A DNA stretch of 64,000 nucleotides from Pseudomonas wuhanensis. Its GTDB lineage: Bacteria > Pseudomonadota > Gammaproteobacteria > Pseudomonadales > Pseudomonadaceae. Position 1 is the stretch's first letter; each line of letters opens with the position of its first letter. The stretch covers positions 5,828,001 through 5,892,000 of the forward strand of contig NZ_CP117430.1 in the NCBI RefSeq assembly GCF_030687395.1, in the 5' to 3' direction. Below are positions 35,082 through 45,052 of this stretch, piece by piece. Below the pieces are notes generated by a model, which was not told the origin of the DNA, did no database searches, and saw only the letters and a list, made by a program, of their open reading frames with translations. The position numbers were made by a program, and so were the translations under genes.

Positions 35082-37846
35082 GTTCCGGAGACAAGCTCTT
35101 CGGGCGCCTGCTCAATCGCCAACCGCCACAGCCCTCGAACAGTGCGGACACGCCGAGCGTGCAACGTTTCGGTTTGCAGCTGCATCTGAATGACGAGGGC
35201 CGAGTGATTCAACTGAGCGGCCCCCTGCGGCATCTGCTGGCGCAACAAATGCCCGGCGCACAGGCACCGCATCTGCTCGATTACCTCATGCCCCATAGCG
35301 GCCTGTCGGTCGAAGGCGCGCCTGCCGAGTGGCAGGGACAGAGTCTGGACCTGGATTTTTTCAGCCTCGGCGAACAACCTCTGCATCTGCGTGGCTGGGT
35401 ACAGCCGTTGGGCGAAAACTGGTTGTTGCAGTTGATCGACATCGGCGACCTGCTGCTCGAACGCCGACAAGCGCGCAGCCGCGAACAATGTCAGTTGCTC
35501 GCGGCGCAGATCAGCGAACAGTTGCGCCTGTGCAGCCTGACACGCTTGCCCGAGGTGCTGGTGGAGCAACTGCAAGGCCTGGCCCAGCGTTTTCAGATCC
35601 CGTGCATCGCCATGGCCTTGCTCGACGAACAGGCAGAGGGTTGGCTGATCCACCAGCATTACGCGGCCTTCGATGCACCCGGGTTGTGGGAAATCGATCA
35701 ACGCCTGGGGACCGGCCTCGACAGTTTGAATGGCTCCGCCCCCCAACAACTGATCCCCAGCGAACACCCGCGCCTGCAAGGCATCTTCGGCAATGCCGAA
35801 GGGTTCGCCGTGCCTTACCACAATGCCTTGGGCGTGGTCGCCTGGTTGCTCTGTGGTTTCTACCCGGTGCAACAGCGTGCCCCCGACCTGAGCGAGCGCG
35901 ACTGGTTACAACTCACTGCGGCCCTGGCCGGCCCGCTGCTTGAGCGCTTGCGCGAGCATCAGCACCATCTGCAACTGGAGCGGCTGGAGTCTCTGCAAGC
36001 CTTGCTCGGCACCGGTTGGTGGGAGGTCTTCAGCGACACCGCCGAGGTGCAATTGGCGCCGTCGCTGGCCAGTACGCTGAACCTTGCGAACACTCGTTTG
36101 CCGCTGCACGACTGGCTCGAACAGATCCACCCCGCCGACCGTGAAGAGCTGACGATGCGCCTGCAAACCTTGCAGGACGAAGGCACGCCGTTGCTGCTGT
36201 GCGTGCGCCTGCATCGCCCCGACGCGGTGCAAACGTCGATTTGGTATCGACTGCAAGGGCAAGCACTGGGCCTCGGCAGAAACCGGCGGCTGGTGGGCTT
36301 CATGCTCGACATCAGCGACATCAAAAATCAGCAGCAGAACGCCGCTGCCGCCCATGCCCGGCTGGACAACCTGATCGCCAGTTCACCGGCGGTGATCTAC
36401 GTGCAGCGCTATGTCGAAGGTGCGTTGCAACCGACATTTTTCAGCGACAGCCTGTTGCCGCTGCTCGGTTGGTCGCTCGCCGATTGTGCCGCCGGCGCGC
36501 TGGTGGAACGGGTCCATCCCGAGGACCGCGACCGCTATTTCGAACGCACCCGGCAACTGCTGCGCGAAGGTTCGGTGCGTGCCCGTTATCGGCTGCGCGA
36601 CAGCCGCGGCGATTACCACTGGCTGCTCGACGAAGCCAAACTGCTGCGCGACGATCTCGGGCTGCCGGTGGAAGCCGTGGGGCTGTGGCTGGATGTCACC
36701 GAAGCGACCCTGGCCGCCGAGAAAGTAAAACAGAGTGAAGAGCGCTATCGGATCCTGGTGGAAGATTCCCCGGCGATGATCTGCCGCTACCTTCCTGACC
36801 TGACGTTGACCTTCGGCAATCGCCCGCTGGCGACCTATCTGGAATGCCAGCCCGAGCAATTGCCGGGGGTGAACCTGGGCAGCTGGATGTCGCCGGTACA
36901 GCGCGAAGCGTTCCTCCAGCGCCTCAGTCGACTGAGCCCGGAGTTCCCGGTCAGCACCGCGCAAATCAACCTGCAACTGCCGGGACGGGAACACGCCTGG
37001 TGGGTCTGGTCGGATCGCGGAGTGTTCGACGAGCAGGGTCGCTTGCTGGAGATTCAAGCCGTGGGCCGCGACAACACCGAGGTCCGGCGCGCCCAGCAAC
37101 AACTCACCCAGAGCGCGAAAATGGCCACCCTCGGCGAAATGGCCACCGGGCTGGCCCATGAAATCAATCAGCCGCTGAACGTGATGCGCATGGCCATCGT
37201 CAATGTGCTCAAGCGTCTGAGCAATGGCGATGTGCAAATCGATTACCTGACAGACAAACTCAACCGCATCGACGCGCAAGTCCAGCGCGCCGCGCGGGTG
37301 GTGGATCACATGCGGGTATTCGGTCGACGTTCAGAGATCGAGCAGCACCCGTTCAATCCGGCTCAAGCCATCGAGGGCACGCTGTCACTGCTGTCCGAAG
37401 GGATGCGCGGAAAAGGCGTCGAGCTGCGGGTCAGCGAGACCGGATTTGAAGTGCAAGTGCGCGGTTATGTCGATCAACTGGAACAGGTGCTGATCAATCT
37501 GATGGTCAATGCGCGGGATGCGCTGCTGAGCAAACGCGAGGCCGACCGAGAGTTCAAACCGTGGATTTCGGTGTATGCCGAACGTGATGAATACTCGGTG
37601 CGACTGTGGGTCGAGGACAACGGCGGCGGTATCGATCCACGGTTGCTGGAACGGATTTTCGAACCGTTCTTCACCACCAAACCGGTGGGCATCGGCACCG
37701 GGCTCGGGTTGTCGGTGAGTTACGGCATCGTCGAAAACATGGGCGGCAAGTTGAGTGTAAGAAACTCGACCGAGGGCGCGCGGTTTTGTATCGAGTTGCC
37801 GATTGCCACGGACAATCAGATCACCAGCGTCGCGCGCCCCGAATGA
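35078..37846 (+). CDS. pprA: sensor histidine kinase PprA
   Basis: A 922-residue cytosolic-looking kinase without clear TM segments. A GAF-like domain is about 130-295, PAS-type domains about 310-415, 425-545 and 555-672, HisKA with His694 ([10 protein letters not shown]), N-box NARDAL near 811, G1 DNGGGI at 847-852 and G2 GTGLGLSV at 873-880. The start is a TTG at 35078 overlapping the tadE stop (TTGA); no nearby ATG exists before residue 58, which supports coupled initiation. It pairs with PprB. The last 31 bases overlap the convergent tadG. Confidence 0.88.
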   Translation: MSSGDKLFGRLLNRQPPQPSNSADTPSVQRFGLQLHLNDEGRVIQLSGPLRHLLAQQMPGAQAPHLLDYLMPHSGLSVEGAPAEWQGQSLDLDFFSLGEQPLHLRGWVQPLGENWLLQLIDIGDLLLERRQARSREQCQLLAAQISEQLRLCSLTRLPEVLVEQLQGLAQRFQIPCIAMALLDEQAEGWLIHQHYAAFDAPGLWEIDQRLGTGLDSLNGSAPQQLIPSEHPRLQGIFGNAEGFAVPYHNALGVVAWLLCGFYPVQQRAPDLSERDWLQLTAALAGPLLERLREHQHHLQLERLESLQALLGTGWWEVFSDTAEVQLAPSLASTLNLANTRLPLHDWLEQIHPADREELTMRLQTLQDEGTPLLLCVRLHRPDAVQTSIWYRLQGQALGLGRNRRLVGFMLDISDIKNQQQNAAAAHARLDNLIASSPAVIYVQRYVEGALQPTFFSDSLLPLLGWSLADCAAGALVERVHPEDRDRYFERTRQLLREGSVRARYRLRDSRGDYHWLLDEAKLLRDDLGLPVEAVGLWLDVTEATLAAEKVKQSEERYRILVEDSPAMICRYLPDLTLTFGNRPLATYLECQPEQLPGVNLGSWMSPVQREAFLQRLSRLSPEFPVSTAQINLQLPGREHAWWVWSDRGVFDEQGRLLEIQAVGRDNTEVRRAQQQLTQSAKMATLGEMATGLAHEINQPLNVMRMAIVNVLKRLSNGDVQIDYLTDKLNRIDAQVQRAARVVDHMRVFGRRSEIEQHPFNPAQAIEGTLSLLSEGMRGKGVELRVSETGFEVQVRGYVDQLEQVLINLMVNARDALLSKREADREFKPWISVYAERDEYSVRLWVEDNGGGIDPRLLERIFEPFFTTKPVGIGTGLGLSVSYGIVENMGGKLSVRNSTEGARFCIELPIATDNQITSVARPE

Positions 37847-39798
37847 CAGCTGAGATTGGCGCCGACGTCGACCTTGTTCAAATCGATCCCGAGGCTTAGC
37901 AGCAAGGTATTGATCAAGCTGTCGAGCAACGGGCTGAGCACGCTGTTGATCGCGCTGATCAGCAAGGTGGTGACGTTGCTCAGGATGGCTCCCAGACCGC
38001 TGACAAGACTGCCCGACGGGCCATACATGTCCACGTGAATGTTAAGCGGGGTGTCGAGCAGGTTGCTGACAATACTGCTGGTGGTGAACGAGTAGTAGAA
38101 CGGTGGCTGATTGATTTCCGGCAGGCTGGTGGCAGGTGGTGCGGAATAGATATGGGAAATGTTGGCGTTCGCCGCCACGCTGGTGTCGGCAACGATATCG
38201 ATGCCGCCACCGACGCCGGGCACACGCGGATCGCAGGTAATGGGCAAGAACAGCAGCCGGCGACAGGTTTTGATCCCGATATCGATCACCTTCAACGGCT
38301 GCACCATGACTGCCGGCGGCGTGGTGTTGCTGCCGAACATACTGGCCGCATCGATCCGGCCTATTTTCAGATTCACCAGCGACGTAGTGGTGTTGGTGGT
38401 CAGGGTCTTATTGGTGTTGCTGATGCAGCTGTAGGCCGTGACGTAACTGTTGGCACTGGCGACGTCCAGCGCAACGTCGAGCCGTATCGGCCCCGGCAAC
38501 ACCATAATGTCAGGCGTCTGGCAGGGCACGCCGATGGCACAGGTCAGTGAATTGAGCACCGCCACCAGGTCGAGATTGAGCAAGGCATTGAGGGTGTTGG
38601 TCAACGGTCCTGCCAGATCCGCCGCCGCATTGACCAGCGCCGCGATGGCGTCCAGCGCTGGCAAGTCGATCGACAGCAATGTGCGAACCTGCGCTGTTCT
38701 CACGTAGATCCGATTGGGTCCCAATGGATTCAGCGCCGCGTTTTTCGGGTTGCCGATTGCCGAGAGTTGCGGCGGTTCCAACACTTGCACCCGGGCCGTG
38801 ATTTGCGCCAGCCCCGCCAGATTGATCGGCACCGTTGCCACCAGACCGTTGTTCTTGTTGGCCAGTTGCACGATGCCTTCGATCAGGTTGAACACACTCA
38901 CCGTAGTCGCGAACGTTGAGATATCGCTACCGCTCTCGACGTGCAGCATATTGCCCAGCACCACGGTGGTCGAGCCAGCGGCAACCTTGAGTGCTTGCAG
39001 CCCGACGATGGTCGCCGTCGCGCCGAGAGTGCCGCCGGGGTCCAGCACATTGACGGCAGTCTGGATCAGTTGACTGACGGCCACCGAAGCGCCCAATACC
39101 TGGCCATACCCGGCGGCGCTGAGGCCAAGGTCGACCTTCAGCCGATCGAGGTAACTCAGCAGGCTGATGTTGGTGTTCACCAAACCGTTCCAGCCTGCCA
39201 CGGACAGGTTCAGATTGCCGCCCAGTAAACCGCCGAACAGCCCATTGAGCGTGTCCGACTTGCTGCTATCGATGTTCAGCGCCGTCGTGCGGATGGTCAG
39301 CGATGCCAGCGGAGGTGGCAACGCTGCGACGGCGGTCGCGGTCAGGTTGAGGGTCGCCCCGGCTGGAGCACCGCCAAACACGGCGCCGATGCCACCGGCA
39401 AAACTCTGCGGGATCGAATGGCTGACGATCACCCGAATGGCTTCGCTGCTGCTCGGATCAGCCGTAAAAACCCGAAGATTATTGGCGTCCAGGGTCAAGG
39501 CGCCACAGGCGACCGTCAGGCTGCGCGTAGGGTCAGGAAGGGTGAAATTGTTGCGATTTGCGCTGGCGGTGGCGTAGGCGGTAGCGGTGGCACCTGTGGC
39601 GCAATCACCGTTACGCGTGGCAGCCTCCAGCGCGGCCATATCCGCCACCCGTTGCAAGCTGCGTTTTTCCAGGTACAGGCGGCCGCTGTCGACCACCAGC
39701 AGCAGGAACACCAAGGCCATGCCCAGAGCCAGCACCGCCATCAATCCGATCGCTCCCCGTTGCCGGGCCGGGCTATGAAACTGCAAGCAGGGAGACAT
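37816..39798 (-). CDS. tadG: TadG-like pilus assembly protein
   Basis: A 660-residue protein: short N-terminus, one TM (GAIGLMAVLALGMALVFLLL), then the TadE/G-type stretch VDSGRLYLEKRSLQRVADMA shared by TadG-like proteins, and a long periplasmic domain rich in Leu, Asn, Thr and Val with several Cys. It anchors or adapts the pilus machine in the envelope. The 3' end overlaps pprA by 31 bases. The GGAGTGAG-like site precedes the ATG at 39798. Confidence 0.85.
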   Translation of the reverse strand: MSPCLQFHSPARQRGAIGLMAVLALGMALVFLLLVVDSGRLYLEKRSLQRVADMAALEAATRNGDCATGATATAYATASANRNNFTLPDPTRSLTVACGALTLDANNLRVFTADPSSSEAIRVIVSHSIPQSFAGGIGAVFGGAPAGATLNLTATAVAALPPPLASLTIRTTALNIDSSKSDTLNGLFGGLLGGNLNLSVAGWNGLVNTNISLLSYLDRLKVDLGLSAAGYGQVLGASVAVSQLIQTAVNVLDPGGTLGATATIVGLQALKVAAGSTTVVLGNMLHVESGSDISTFATTVSVFNLIEGIVQLANKNNGLVATVPINLAGLAQITARVQVLEPPQLSAIGNPKNAALNPLGPNRIYVRTAQVRTLLSIDLPALDAIAALVNAAADLAGPLTNTLNALLNLDLVAVLNSLTCAIGVPCQTPDIMVLPGPIRLDVALDVASANSYVTAYSCISNTNKTLTTNTTTSLVNLKIGRIDAASMFGSNTTPPAVMVQPLKVIDIGIKTCRRLLFLPITCDPRVPGVGGGIDIVADTSVAANANISHIYSAPPATSLPEINQPPFYYSFTTSSIVSNLLDTPLNIHVDMYGPSGSLVSGLGAILSNVTTLLISAINSVLSPLLDSLINTLLLSLGIDLNKVDVGANLSCHSGRATLVI

Positions 39799-39912
39799 GG
39801 CTCACTCCTTTGCCGGCGCACTGCCGCGGGCTACCTCCAACGATGTGAAGCAGTGTAGACAAGGGTCCGCCAGATTGCTGGCAACATGCTACTGCCGATG
39901 ACAAAGAAACCA

Positions 39913-40003
39913 TGAGGAGCGAGCCTGCTCGCGATGACGGCGGCACATCTGAAGTTGATGTGACTGACAGACCGCTATCGCGAGCAGGCTCGCTCCCACA
40001 GTG
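39913..40003. repeat. REP palindrome pair (GAGCAGGCTCGC class)
   Basis: GGAGCGAGCCTGCTCGCGAT (about 39916-39935) faces ATCGCGAGCAGGCTCGCTCC (about 39977-39996). A different REP subclass from the CGGGCTTGCCCG units elsewhere in the window. Confidence 0.85.
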
Positions 40004-40019
40004 GATCGGTGGTGTTGGT

Positions 40020-40577
40020 TTAGTGTGGTGGATAGTTAGCCAATATCCGCGCGACCGTCTCGCGGATCGTATTGCTGCGGTCCTGTGGATTCGGTGTGCG
40101 GCTGAGCGTCTGCTCGTCGCTGCCGCGCCACACCAGTTTGCCGTCCTTGCCATCGAGCAGGTCGACCTGGATGGTCGCCACCTTGTAGCTGATGTTGCGG
40201 GTTTCGTTGTACATCGGCCCGCCCCAGTAGCCGTACCATGGGCCACCATAACCGCCGCCATAGTGGGTGGTCACCTGTTGCTGGCGATCTTCGACGATCA
40301 GGTAGGCCTGTACCTTCAGGTCCGAGCTGGCACCGGCGGCGGCCGGGCGCAAGCCGCGTTGATCCAGCTGATCAGCAACGGACTGACGGATGCGTTGTTC
40401 GGTCAGGTCACTCTTGATCCGTGGATCATCGGGACGGTATTGCACGGCGGGCTCTTTCCAGCTCCAGCTACGATAGGCGGCAAAGTCGCGGCTGGCATCG
40501 AAGTCATGATTGACCTGGTTGGCGGCGCAGGCAGTGAGCAGCGCGGCCATGGCCAGTAAAACGAGACGGCGGAACAT
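40020..40577 (-). CDS. DUF4136 lipoprotein (first of a tandem pair)
   Basis: A 185-residue exported lipoprotein with lipobox LLTACAAN near residue 16, then a DUF4136 domain ([56 protein letters not shown]). A Gly/Tyr-rich loop (GGGYGGPWYGYWGGPMY) lies in the middle. Probably outer-membrane attached; function unknown. It follows a close paralogue at 40631-41257 on the same strand, 53 bases apart. Confidence 0.82.
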   Translation of the reverse strand: MFRRLVLLAMAALLTACAANQVNHDFDASRDFAAYRSWSWKEPAVQYRPDDPRIKSDLTEQRIRQSVADQLDQRGLRPAAAGASSDLKVQAYLIVEDRQQQVTTHYGGGYGGPWYGYWGGPMYNETRNISYKVATIQVDLLDGKDGKLVWRGSDEQTLSRTPNPQDRSNTIRETVARILANYPPH

Positions 40578-40630
40578 GATTTTTCTCCGATTGAAGACAT
40601 GATCCAGCGGGATGCTTCCTTTACAGGAAG

Positions 40631-41257
40631 CTAACTAGGAGGATACGCCGACATGGCCTTTTCGACAGCTTCGCGTATGGCATCGGCACGCTCGCTCTGG
40701 CTGCCCTGACTGCTGGTTTCGGCACTGGCACTCCATACCGGCTGGCCGGTGCTCGCGTCGAACAGATCGACGCGCACCACCACGACTTGTACCTGATAAG
40801 TGCGGATGACCGGCACCGTGTTGTACATGCCGTAACCGCTGCCGTAGCGGTTGTAACCGCCGTAACCGCCGCCGTAATAACCGCCGCCGTAACCATAGTC
40901 GTCCTGGACCTGACGCAAACGGGTTTCCAGATGCAAATCGGCGCTGACCCACAGGTCCGCCGGGCGGTTGTCGTGCAGTGGGCGTAAGCCGCGTTGATCG
41001 AGGGCATTGCTGACCGCTTCAGCTACCTGCTCCGAGTCGGCCCAGGCTGTGCCCGGTGGCAGGCGCCCGTTGAGCCAGGCCCAGCTGCGGTAGCGCCCGT
41101 AATCCCGTGGCGGCGCCGGGTAGGCGCTGCGATCGAAGGTGGTGGCGGCCTGAGGCGGTGCCGGCGGCAGGGGATTGGAGGTCGCGACATAAGGGTTGCT
41201 GCCCTGACAGGCCGCCAACCCGAGACAGATCACCAGCAACCCTGAACGACTTTTCAT
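40631..41257 (-). CDS. DUF4136 lipoprotein (second of a tandem pair)
   Basis: A 208-residue lipoprotein with lipobox LGLAACQG near residue 17. It shares the paralogue's architecture: [48 protein letters not shown]. It also has a longer Gly/Tyr repeat ([19 protein letters not shown]). The two genes look like a tandem duplication that diverged. 12 bases separate it from cmoM upstream on the same strand. Confidence 0.82.
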   Translation of the reverse strand: MKSRSGLLVICLGLAACQGSNPYVATSNPLPPAPPQAATTFDRSAYPAPPRDYGRYRSWAWLNGRLPPGTAWADSEQVAEAVSNALDQRGLRPLHDNRPADLWVSADLHLETRLRQVQDDYGYGGGYYGGGYGGYNRYGSGYGMYNTVPVIRTYQVQVVVVRVDLFDASTGQPVWSASAETSSQGSQSERADAIREAVEKAMSAYPPS

Positions 41258-41269
41258 ATTGCGCTCCGA

Positions 41270-42019
41270 TCAGATCGGCCGACAGATCCAGTGCAAATAG
41301 CGCCCAAGCCCGGCGAAACTTGGGTGACGGCGGTGAGCCAGTTCCATTTCCAGCAAGTCCGGCAGTTCGACGCGGGCCTGGAATTCCACCGGCATGTAGT
41401 CGTAAAAAACCCGCACCCCACTCTGGGTTTCGACTTGCCACATGCTCTCAAGTTGCGCCGCCAGTTCCCGTGGATCCAGTGGCTGCTGTGGAGTCAGGCT
41501 CTGCTTCTCGCCGGCCATGTCGTTCTTGCGCATCTTGCGGAAATGACCCTTGAGCAGGTTGCGGTAGATCAACGCATCGCGGTTGTAGAACGCCAGGGAC
41601 AACCAGCCGTCCGGCCTCGTCAACTGATGCAGTACCGGCAAAATCGCATGGGGTTCGGCCAGCCATTCCAGCACGGCGTGGCACAGCACCAGGTCGTAGG
41701 GTTCGGTGAGCTGACCGAGCAGGTCCTGCCACGGCGCCTGAATGAATGTCGCCGTCTGCCCGGCTTCGGCGAAGCGCTGACGGGCGCCTTCAAGCATCGG
41801 TTCGGCGGGCTCGGCGAGGGTCACCTGATGACCGCGCTCGGCCAGCCACAACGACATGTGGCCCAGGCCGGCGCCGATGTCCAGTATGCGCAACGGGCGG
41901 TCCGGCAGGGTTTCGGCCAGGTCGGCCTGCAGCACGGCGAGACGGATCGCACCTTTGGCGCCCCCGTAGATTTTTTCGGCGAAGCGAGTCGCCAATTGAT
42001 CGAAATGACGGTCGCTCAT
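41270..42019 (-). CDS. cmoM: tRNA 5-carboxymethoxyuridine methyltransferase CmoM
   Basis: A 249-residue SAM-dependent methyltransferase that, in E. coli, methylates cmo5U34 to mcmo5U in tRNA. The start MSDRHFDQLATRFAEKIYGG, SAM motif LDIGAGLGHMSLWLAERG, CHAVLEWL, SLAFYNRDALIYRNLLKG and the C-terminal SGVRVFYDYMP all match CmoM. ATG 42019 shares one base with the MazG-like stop (TGATG), so they are coupled. Confidence 0.9.
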   Translation of the reverse strand: MSDRHFDQLATRFAEKIYGGAKGAIRLAVLQADLAETLPDRPLRILDIGAGLGHMSLWLAERGHQVTLAEPAEPMLEGARQRFAEAGQTATFIQAPWQDLLGQLTEPYDLVLCHAVLEWLAEPHAILPVLHQLTRPDGWLSLAFYNRDALIYRNLLKGHFRKMRKNDMAGEKQSLTPQQPLDPRELAAQLESMWQVETQSGVRVFYDYMPVEFQARVELPDLLEMELAHRRHPSFAGLGRYLHWICRPI

Positions 42020-42321
42020 CAACTGAACCGCCGTTCGCTGTCCGCGAGTTTGCTGCGTACCACTTCATTCATGTCCAACCCCAACTCGCTGCATAGCAGT
42101 AGTAGATACAGCACGATGTCGCCGACTTCCTGCCCGACATGAGCGAGCTTGTCCGCCGGCAACTCGCGCGACTGGGCTTCGGTCAGCCACTGGAAAATCT
42201 CCACCAGCTCGGACATTTCCACGCTCGCGGCCATGGCCAGGTTTTTCGGGCTGTGAAATTGCCGCCAGTCATTGCGGTCACGAATGGCATGCAGGCGTTC
42301 GGTCAGTTCAACAAGGTTCAT
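42019..42321 (-). CDS. MazG-like nucleotide pyrophosphohydrolase
   Basis: A 100-residue all-alpha NTP pyrophosphatase of the RS21-C6/dCTPase-like group. Metal-binding acidic residues lie in SVEMSELVEIFQWL and VGQEVGDIVLYLLLLCSELG (ExxE and ExxD pattern). Probably hydrolyses non-canonical or excess NTPs. The AGGAGAGC site precedes ATG 42321. Overlaps cmoM by one base. Confidence 0.85.
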   Translation of the reverse strand: MNLVELTERLHAIRDRNDWRQFHSPKNLAMAASVEMSELVEIFQWLTEAQSRELPADKLAHVGQEVGDIVLYLLLLCSELGLDMNEVVRSKLADSERRFS

Positions 42322-42417
42322 CGGGCTCTCCTGAAGGCGTATAGCTTCAGGGGGATGGCGGGTGAAGGCAAGTGGCAGCGTTGTGCCTGCGTACTTGCGC
42401 CATACTCAAAAAGAATC

Positions 42418-42445
42418 GCAGCCTTCGGCAGCTTCTACGGGAACC
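42418..42445. repeat. partial REP unit of another class
   Basis: CGCAGCCTTCGGCAGCTTCT (about 42418-42437) followed by ACGGG resembles the single-unit GCAGCCTTCGGCAGCTCCTAC REP class of fluorescent pseudomonads. It lies in the gap between MazG-like and the small membrane protein. Confidence 0.55.
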
Positions 42446-42513
42446 CGGGAGCACGATCGATAGCCCAAGGCTCGGATCCGGCAACTACGCCATCATTCCA
42501 TCAGGACGTACAC

Positions 42514-42807
42514 ATGCAGGTAGAAAGCTTTTTCGAATGGCTCGGCCAGATAATCGGGTCGGCCATCCGGTTCATCATCGACGCCCTCAGTGGTCTGTTC
42601 AACCTGTTGAGCAACGCCGGCAGCAATTTTGTCGAAGGGTTGGCCCAGGCCCTGGGCATGGAAACTTCGATCATCAGCATCATCACGCTGATCATCGGGC
42701 TGATGCTGCTGTGGGCAGCGATCCGCGCCTTCATGAACGCGTCGATCATCATGGGGATTATCTGGTTGTTGCTGGGGTTGTGGTTGCTGAGCTGGATTAT
42801 TCACTAA
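42514..42807 (+). CDS. small membrane protein of unknown function
   Basis: A 97-residue protein with an amphipathic/hydrophobic N-terminal helix (FFEWLGQIIGSAIRFIIDAL) and two C-terminal TM segments (SIISIITLIIGLMLLWAAIR and IIMGIIWLLLGLWLLSW). AGGAC lies 7 bases before ATG 42514. No known family is recognised; the size and two-TM end are compatible with a small envelope or stress protein. It stands alone upstream of the MATE gene. Confidence 0.65.
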   Translation: MQVESFFEWLGQIIGSAIRFIIDALSGLFNLLSNAGSNFVEGLAQALGMETSIISIITLIIGLMLLWAAIRAFMNASIIMGIIWLLLGLWLLSWIIH

Positions 42808-42901
42808 CCCCCCCCACATTGGATCTGTGATGTTTTGTAGATTACGTTCACTTGGCTGAACACAATCTGCCGCTACAATGCAGGCGCCCCAAGGAGCCTG
42901 C

Positions 42902-44242
42902 ATGCCCAACCTGATTGCCGACTGGCGCGACCGTCCGACCCATCGTCGAGTCTGGGCGCTCGCCGCCCCGATGATTCTCTCGAATATTTCCGTTCCGCTG
43001 GTAGCGCTGGTTGACAGTACCGTCATCGGCCATCTGCCCCATGCTCATCAACTCGGCGCCGTCGCGGTGGGCGCCAGTCTGTATACCTTTCTTGCCTGGG
43101 CCATGGGCTTTCTGCGCATGGGCTCCACCGGGTTTGCCGCCCAGGCTGCCGGGCGCGGGGATGGCGCAGCGTTGCGGCAGATTTTGCTGCAAGGTCTGTT
43201 GTTGGCCATGGGCCTGGCCATTTTGTTGGGCGCATTGGGCGTGCCGTTGAGCGGGGTCGCGTTGCACTTCATGCAACCGTCGGCGGAGCTGGATCAACTG
43301 ACCCGCGACTTCTTCCACACACGGCTGCTCGGCCTCCCTGCGGCGCTGGCCAGTTACGCGCTGGTGGGCTGGTTCCTCGGCACCCAGAACGCTCGGGCTC
43401 CGCTGGCGATTCTGCTGAGCACCAACCTGGTCAACATCGCGCTGAACCTGTGGTTCGTGCTCGGCCTGGAGTGGGGCGTGGTCGGCGCGGCCCGGGCCTC
43501 GGTGATCGCCGAGTGGACCGGCGCGCTGATCGGCCTGTTCATGACCCGCAAAGCCCTGCGCGCCTACCCCGGCCATATCGCCTGGGCCGCGCTGGCGTTG
43601 TGGCAGAGTTGGCGCCCATTGCTGGCGGTCAATCGCGACATCTTCATCCGCAGCCTGGCGTTGCAGTCGGTGTTTTTCCTGATCACCGTGCAGGGCGCGC
43701 GGCTGGGCGATGCCACGGTCGCCGCCAATGCGTTGCTGCTCAACGGCCTGCTGCTGACCGCCCACGCGCTGGACGGTTTGGCCCACGCGGTCGAAGCACT
43801 GTGCGGACACGCCATCGGCGCTCGCGACCGAGAGGCCCTGCGCCGCTCATTGGTGGTGGCGTGCGGGTGGTCGTTGCTGGCGAGTGTGGGGTTTGCCTTG
43901 CTGTTTCTGTTCGCCGGGCACCTGTTCATCGAGATGCAGACCGACATCCAGAGCGTGCGCGACACCGCGTTCCTTTACCTGCCTTACCTCGCGGTGCTGC
44001 CGCTGATTGCCGTCTGGAGTTACCTGCTCGACGGCCTGTTCATCGGCGCCACCCGCGCCCGGGAAATGCGCAACGGCATGCTGCTGACGTTGATCCTGCT
44101 GCTGCCCTTCGCCTGGGCGCTGCAAGGCTTGGGCAACCACGGACTGTGGATAACCTTCCTGTTGTTCATGTTGCTGCGCAGCCTGACCCTTGGCGCGTTC
44201 GCCTGGTACTTGCGCAAGCAAGACAGCTGGCTCAAGGGATGA
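42902..44242 (+). CDS. MATE-family efflux transporter (DinF-like)
   Basis: A 446-residue inner-membrane cation-coupled exporter with 12 TM segments. The start RVWALAAPMILSNISVPLVA and LVDSTVIGHLP match DinF-type MATE proteins. AAGGAG lies 6 bases before ATG 42902, giving MPNLIADWRDRPTHRR. Substrates of DinF-like members are poorly defined (drugs, bile salts, oxidative stress). It ends 12 bases before the convergent DUF4123 gene. Confidence 0.88.
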   Translation: MPNLIADWRDRPTHRRVWALAAPMILSNISVPLVALVDSTVIGHLPHAHQLGAVAVGASLYTFLAWAMGFLRMGSTGFAAQAAGRGDGAALRQILLQGLLLAMGLAILLGALGVPLSGVALHFMQPSAELDQLTRDFFHTRLLGLPAALASYALVGWFLGTQNARAPLAILLSTNLVNIALNLWFVLGLEWGVVGAARASVIAEWTGALIGLFMTRKALRAYPGHIAWAALALWQSWRPLLAVNRDIFIRSLALQSVFFLITVQGARLGDATVAANALLLNGLLLTAHALDGLAHAVEALCGHAIGARDREALRRSLVVACGWSLLASVGFALLFLFAGHLFIEMQTDIQSVRDTAFLYLPYLAVLPLIAVWSYLLDGLFIGATRAREMRNGMLLTLILLLPFAWALQGLGNHGLWITFLLFMLLRSLTLGAFAWYLRKQDSWLKG

Positions 44243-44254
44243 CGAGGGTCAGCT

Positions 44255-45052
44255 TCAGGGGTGATCGTTCTGCCACTGGTTGCGCAGGCTATCGAGACGC
44301 TCCTGCTGGGTGGCTCCCGACAACGGCTGCCCGGCCACTGCGTCGGGATGCTGCAAGCGCAACCATAACCAGTCATCGAGCACCGGGCGTTCGCTGAAAC
44401 CCAGCGCCAGCCCTTCCTGCAGGTAAGCCCACAAGCTGTTGTAGTCGGTGTCGGTGGATCGGCTCCAGCGCCAGGCGTGTTGTTCCAGCAGACAGCTTTG
44501 CAAGGTATCTCGCTGACGCAGGCTGAGGCTTTCTTCGATGGCCAGGGGCCTGACGGCAAGCCGCGGATTGAACAACTGCTGCCAGCCCTGACAGCCAATG
44601 GCCCGATCGGCCCAGGTGCCACCGAACCAGCGCAACTGATCGATCGGACCTAGCCAGCGACTCAGCTCCTGCGCATCGCAGGCATCGAAAAAATAACTCG
44701 CTGTGTGTGGGTTGTAGTAACTCAACAAGGCCCGATGATGCAGACCCAAGGTGACCGCGAGCATGCGTCGCAAATGCTCCAGCAGCTGCGATGAAGAGGC
44801 TTCACTGACCAGCAGCAACCCGCTCCAGCTGTGTGGCGCACTTTGGCACAGCTCGGCCAGTGCCGGGCATTCGCGAAGGTCGACCAACACCGGCCCGTGC
44901 TCACGCAACGGGTGAAATTCGGTGCCTTCGAACAGCCGGAACCATCGGACATGAGCAAACTGTTGCCGCAAACTCGCACCGGCCTGAGACTCGCCCGGTA
45001 CATCGAGCAACAGCCATTGCGGGGTCGAGTCGGGCGCCTGAACGGCGATCAT
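44255..45052 (-). CDS. DUF4123 type VI effector adaptor
   Basis: A 265-residue DUF4123 (Tap/TEC-type) protein: WLLLDVPGESQAG near the start, HWxxLL-like middle (APHSWSGLLLVSEASSSQLLEHLR), FFDACDAQELSRWL and a C-terminal helical part. Such adaptors load an effector onto the VgrG encoded upstream. Start ATG 45052 overlaps the vgrG stop (ATGA). No effector gene follows; the next gene is the convergent MATE exporter 12 bases away. Confidence 0.85.
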   Translation of the reverse strand: MIAVQAPDSTPQWLLLDVPGESQAGASLRQQFAHVRWFRLFEGTEFHPLREHGPVLVDLRECPALAELCQSAPHSWSGLLLVSEASSSQLLEHLRRMLAVTLGLHHRALLSYYNPHTASYFFDACDAQELSRWLGPIDQLRWFGGTWADRAIGCQGWQQLFNPRLAVRPLAIEESLSLRQRDTLQSCLLEQHAWRWSRSTDTDYNSLWAYLQEGLALGFSERPVLDDWLWLRLQHPDAVAGQPLSGATQQERLDSLRNQWQNDHP

